Below, piece by piece: positions 20,464 to 23,511 of a DNA stretch of 23,511 nucleotides. The notes under the pieces were generated by a model that was given only the letters and a program-made list of their open reading frames with translations, made no database searches and was not told where the DNA came from. The translations under genes were made by a program, and so were the position numbers. The stretch comes from CAZEJK01 sp964512045 (lineage in GTDB: Bacteria > Acidobacteriota > Thermoanaerobaculia > Thermoanaerobaculales > Sulfomarinibacteraceae): positions 1-23,511 of the forward strand of contig CAZEJK010000068.1 of NCBI GenBank assembly GCA_964512045.1, given 5' to 3'. The stretch's first letter is position 1; every line of letters begins with the position of its first letter.

Positions 20464-23007
20464 GTGTCGGACGGCTCGAGTGACCGCTACAATTGCGCGG
20501 TGTCGATCACCGTCGATCTCGAGGCGCGTCGCATCGTCGCCGGCGTCCGTGATCTGGCCGGAGAAGGTCAGCAGCGGTCGATCGGTCTGTCTGGCAACGG
20601 GCTCTCGCGCCTGTGGATCGGCCAGGAACGTCACCGCAGGTTGCAGCAGCAGGCTCAATGTGAAGATCCAGAGTACCGTGCGGAGGTTCCGGTTCACCGC
20701 GAGCTGACCTTCGACGGCTGGACGCTCACAATCCGCGGACGAGCAGACGGTGTTGTCGAGCGCCACGGCCAAGTCGAACGCGTCGAGGAGATCAAGACCG
20801 TCCACCTTGCCGTCGAGATGCAGAACCTCTTCTTCTCCGAAAGCCTGGAGAGATTTCGCCAGCAGCTCCGTTTGTACGCCTACCTCCTGTCGGACCCCAG
20901 CACACCGGCTGTCGCCGAGCTCGTGCTGGCGGACATCGCCAGCGACGAGATCCGACGCCGATCCGTTCGCTGGTCCGTGTCCTCCGTCGAGGCGTGGCTC
21001 CGCCGCGCGGTCCACCGGTTCGTCACTCTCGAACGCCAGCGATCTGAGAGAGTCGCACACAGACGGCAGCTCGCCGCTCAGCTCCCGTTTCCGTTCCCGC
21101 AGCCACGGGCCACGCAGCAGGAAATCATGACCGCGGTGGAGGATGCCTTGAGCGAACGCCGCCACCTCATGCTCTCCGCACCCACAGGGACTGGCAAGAC
21201 CGCAGCCGTGCTCTATCCAACCCTTCGCTGGGCCCTCGCAAACGGCAAGCGGCTGTTCTATCTCACCCCAAAGACTCTGCAGCAACAGATGGCGGTGCGT
21301 ACCGTGCAGGCTATGCACACTCAAGGTCGGGTCGGCTCGAGGATCGCAGGGAAGGCCCTCAAGAGTCTGCAGCTGCGTGCCAAGGCGAAGATGTGCGCCA
21401 ACTCCGAGATCATCTGCCACCCGGAGTTCTGCCCGTACGCCGCAGAGTATGGGCACAAGCTGGTTCGCACGGGGTTGTTGGCTGGCCTCGAGGCCCGCTA
21501 CGACCACCTGGATCCGGATACGCTGTTTGACGAGGCACGCAGCGCACAGGTCTGTCCGTTCGAGGTCTCCCTCGACATGCTCGGGGCGATGGATGTCGTC
21601 GTGTGCGACTACAACTACGTGTTCGATCCATCCATTGGGCTCGCATCGCTGCTCGACGACGGAGAGCTCTCGGACACCGTACTGGTGGTCGACGAGGCCC
21701 ACAACCTGGTCGAACGATCCCGCAACTACTTCTCGCCGGAGATCTCGGCGCAGCTTCTGGATCGGGCCCGAGACCACCTCCAGCACAACGATGCCAAGGT
21801 CTACCGCCTCCTCCTCGAGCTGGTGGAGCAGCTCGACGAAGAGATCCGCCGCGTCGCACATGAGGCGTTCGGCGCCGACGGCACTGGCGATGCCCTCGGG
21901 ACCCTCGACGCCAACACCGTTGCGGACCTCCGTCTCGCCTTCGATGGCGCGATGCTGCAGTACTTTCTGTACAAGCGCGAGCGAGACATGTGGATAGCTG
22001 ATGACCCTGTGATGGAGCTGTTCCTGGCAGTGGTCCACTTTCACCGAGTGCTGCAGCTGGGCGGCGAGGAGTTCGTGCACCTGGTCTCTCGGCAGAACGA
22101 CGGAGACCGGGCTGCACGCATTTTCTGTCGGGACGCATCACGATTCCTCCAACCGATCCTCGAAGAGTCGGCAGGCGTCGTCGCCATGTCCGCTACCCTC
22201 GAGCCGTTCGAGTTCTACCGAGACCTCCTCGGGTTCGATGCGAGCTGCCTGGACACGTTGAGTGTCGGATCGCCGTTTCCGCCCGAGAACCGACTGGTCA
22301 TGGTCATCGACACCGTCGACACCACATATCGCAACCGGGCCCGCAGCTACGATGGAATCGCTCAGAGCATCATCCGTCTCGCCCATCCCGAGCAGAACAC
22401 ACTGGTACTGTTTCCGTCGTATACCTTCCTCCGCTCCGTCGCCGAGCGGCTTCCGCCCTCTCCGCAGCGAAGGTTGACCCAGCAGCCGGGCTCCAGCGAC
22501 GATGCCCAGCACAACCTGCTCGCCGCTCTATCCGACACTCGGCCGACACTCGTGCTCGCGGTGCTCGGAGGCATCTTCGCCGAGGGCATCGACTACCCTG
22601 GCAGGATGCTCTCCCAGGTCATGGTGGTCTCGCCGGGGCTACCGCAGGTGTCCACCGAGCGCCAGCTGCTCAAGGAGTACTTTCAGGAGCGCTACGAGCA
22701 CGGCTTCTCCTACGCCTACCTGATCCCTGGGATGACGCGTGTCATCCAAGCCGCCGGAAGGCTGATCCGGTCGGACGACGACCGAGGCGTGATCGTCCTG
22801 CTCGGGAAACGGTTTGCCGATGTTCGCTACGCCCGGCTCCTACCTGAGGATTGGACCCACGGGGACGTCAGCACCTTGCGCCTGGAGGACCCGGCGGCCG
22901 CTGTTGCAGAGTTCTTCGATACCCCCTCCCAGAGTGGTCCGCCAACTCTCCGTGACCAACCTTGCGCACACGAAGGACCCGACGATGCAGCTGATCAGTG
23001 CACTTGA
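20464..23007 (+). CDS. PD-(D/E)XK nuclease-XPD/DinG-type Fe-S helicase fusion
   Basis: 847 residues from GTG at 20464, placed by GGAGG five bases upstream; the earlier ATG at 20179 would run through the divergent cytochrome gene. Residues 1-190 form a PD-(D/E)XK nuclease-like domain with Asp95 in GRADGV and Glu109-Ile-Lys111 in EEIKT. The helicase follows: Walker A PTGTGKT at 240-246; four Cys at 311, 318, 323 and 364 placed as in the XPD/DinG/FancJ 4Fe-4S domain; DEAH at 410-413; and motif VI QAAGRLIRSDDDRG near the end. This superfamily 2 group unwinds DNA 5' to 3'. The nuclease lobe suggests combined unwinding and cutting in repair, recombination or defence. Its last 23 bases overlap the Rieske gene. 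Confidence 0.92.
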   Translation: MSDGSSDRYNCAVSITVDLEARRIVAGVRDLAGEGQQRSIGLSGNGLSRLWIGQERHRRLQQQAQCEDPEYRAEVPVHRELTFDGWTLTIRGRADGVVERHGQVERVEEIKTVHLAVEMQNLFFSESLERFRQQLRLYAYLLSDPSTPAVAELVLADIASDEIRRRSVRWSVSSVEAWLRRAVHRFVTLERQRSERVAHRRQLAAQLPFPFPQPRATQQEIMTAVEDALSERRHLMLSAPTGTGKTAAVLYPTLRWALANGKRLFYLTPKTLQQQMAVRTVQAMHTQGRVGSRIAGKALKSLQLRAKAKMCANSEIICHPEFCPYAAEYGHKLVRTGLLAGLEARYDHLDPDTLFDEARSAQVCPFEVSLDMLGAMDVVVCDYNYVFDPSIGLASLLDDGELSDTVLVVDEAHNLVERSRNYFSPEISAQLLDRARDHLQHNDAKVYRLLLELVEQLDEEIRRVAHEAFGADGTGDALGTLDANTVADLRLAFDGAMLQYFLYKRERDMWIADDPVMELFLAVVHFHRVLQLGGEEFVHLVSRQNDGDRAARIFCRDASRFLQPILEESAGVVAMSATLEPFEFYRDLLGFDASCLDTLSVGSPFPPENRLVMVIDTVDTTYRNRARSYDGIAQSIIRLAHPEQNTLVLFPSYTFLRSVAERLPPSPQRRLTQQPGSSDDAQHNLLAALSDTRPTLVLAVLGGIFAEGIDYPGRMLSQVMVVSPGLPQVSTERQLLKEYFQERYEHGFSYAYLIPGMTRVIQAAGRLIRSDDDRGVIVLLGKRFADVRYARLLPEDWTHGDVSTLRLEDPAAAVAEFFDTPSQSGPPTLRDQPCAHEGPDDAADQCT

Positions 23008-23344
23008 TGCGATCCCCGAGGATGGAGTCCGGTTCCGCTACACCGACGGCCCGTTCACGCACGAGGCCATTCTCATTCGACGTGGGGACGGCCAGGTCCG
23101 CGCCTACAAGAACGAGTGTCGACACCTCGCTGTCCCGCTCGACGACCGTGAACCGACAGCTCTCTGGAGCCGTGACGGAGCTCACCTCGAGTGCTCATCC
23201 CACGGAGCGCAGTACCGTCCCGATGATGGCCTGTGCGTGGTCGGACCGTGCAAGGGCTCTCACCTGAGAAGCCTGCCAGTGGAGGTCCGTGGGGGCAACG
23301 TGTACCTCGACACTGCACAGCTCGGCTCGTTCTTCGACGTCTGA
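22985..23344 (+). CDS. Small Rieske [2Fe-2S] protein
   Basis: 119 residues; GAAGGA seven bases before the ATG at 22985 fixes the start, which lies inside the helicase gene in another frame. The cluster motifs are complete: C45-R-H47 in NECRHLAVPLD and C70-S-S-H73 in CSSHGAQY, the CxH...CxxH pattern of Rieske ferredoxins, with a 22-residue linker. There is no signal peptide or membrane anchor, so it is likely cytosolic. A third CxxH-like set is absent; Cys residues near 83 and 88 (GLCVVGPC) are extra. Such proteins pass electrons to oxygenases or reductases; no partner enzyme is seen here. Overlap with the helicase gene suggests co-transcription. Confidence 0.9.
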   Translation: MQLISALDAIPEDGVRFRYTDGPFTHEAILIRRGDGQVRAYKNECRHLAVPLDDREPTALWSRDGAHLECSSHGAQYRPDDGLCVVGPCKGSHLRSLPVEVRGGNVYLDTAQLGSFFDV

Positions 23345-23371
23345 CCCGGCACTCGCACCACCCGACAGGTT

Positions 23372-23409
23372 TGGCGAGCACACATGCCGCCAGCAAGAAG
23401 ACTCTCGCC
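23372..23409 (+). terminator. Inverted repeat after the Rieske gene, weak terminator candidate
   Basis: tggcgag (23372-23378) and ctcgcca (23403-23409) are perfect 7-bp complements with a 24-base loop, starting 28 bases past the Rieske stop. The long loop and the lack of a T tract make termination uncertain. The remaining bases to 23511 show no supported gene. Confidence 0.25.
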
Positions 23410-23511
23410 ACCTCAGCCAATTCGGCCACACTGCTCCCTCAGGAGCGCTTTCTGCCACCTAAGCTGAGCGGTTCTTGCCGGCGATCTGCACCAATCTCCT
23501 GCGCTCCAGAC

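Noticed and set aside
20488..20502. tacaat just before an in-frame GTG, as a -10 box with a leaderless start for the helicase
   Set aside because: There is no matching -35 element, and a good ribosome site supports the GTG at 20464 instead.
20449..22080. A 543-codon open frame on the - strand
   Set aside because: It is antisense to the helicase gene, with no family motif or ribosome site; the sense strand carries every helicase motif.
1..23511. CRISPR arrays, tRNA or rRNA genes, insertion sequences, phage genes
   Set aside because: No regular direct repeats with spacers, cloverleaf sequences, transposase or phage motifs were found on either strand.

Overview
This is a GC-rich bacterial window with short intergenic gaps, good Shine-Dalgarno sites and no rRNA, tRNA, CRISPR array or insertion sequence that I can see. 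The gene types suggest a Gram-negative, respiring bacterium with an elaborate cell surface: a tricorn-like protease, an FHA/protein kinase/TPR protein, secreted right-handed beta-helix proteins, a dockerin-like protein, a diheme cytochrome c and a betaine transporter. Acidobacteriota or a similar deep lineage is my best guess. That rests on gene style only, because there is no phylogenetic marker in the window.

Layout. (A) 1-1371 (+): the 3' part of a large multi-pass membrane protein of the PTPS-related/YfhO-like type. (B) 1403-5932 (-): a GntR-family regulator and a large secreted tricorn-like protease in one probable operon, with a clear inverted-repeat operator just upstream of the regulator. 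Just past the protease stop lies a startless cupin remnant. (C) 6350-9310 (+): a 986-residue chimera with an FHA domain, a GAF-like region, the first part of a sigma54-type AAA+ domain, the C-lobe only of a Ser/Thr kinase, a membrane helix and TPRs. (D) 9537-14690 (+): a tight five-gene unit of one secreted protein with a dockerin-like end followed by four paralogous secreted beta-helix proteins. (E) 14774-18153 (-): an operon of a BCCT betaine transporter, a glycine-betaine substrate-binding lipoprotein (ABC type, but with no ABC permease or ATPase here) and a trypsin-like protein that has lost two of its three catalytic residues. (F) 18447-20404 (-): a transglutaminase-like/TPR protein and a membrane-anchored diheme cytochrome c. 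(G) 20464-23344 (+), divergent from F: a PD-(D/E)XK nuclease fused to an XPD/DinG-type iron-sulfur helicase, overlapped by a small Rieske protein.

The strongest leads are four. First, the kinase/AAA+ chimera, in which each domain lacks the half it needs for catalysis. Second, the tandem beta-helix family with constant cysteine-rich ends and a variable middle. Third, the BCCT + binding protein + dead protease operon. Fourth, the nuclease-helicase whose ribosome binding site sits inside a perfect hairpin. All functional statements come from reading motifs by eye; no database search was run.
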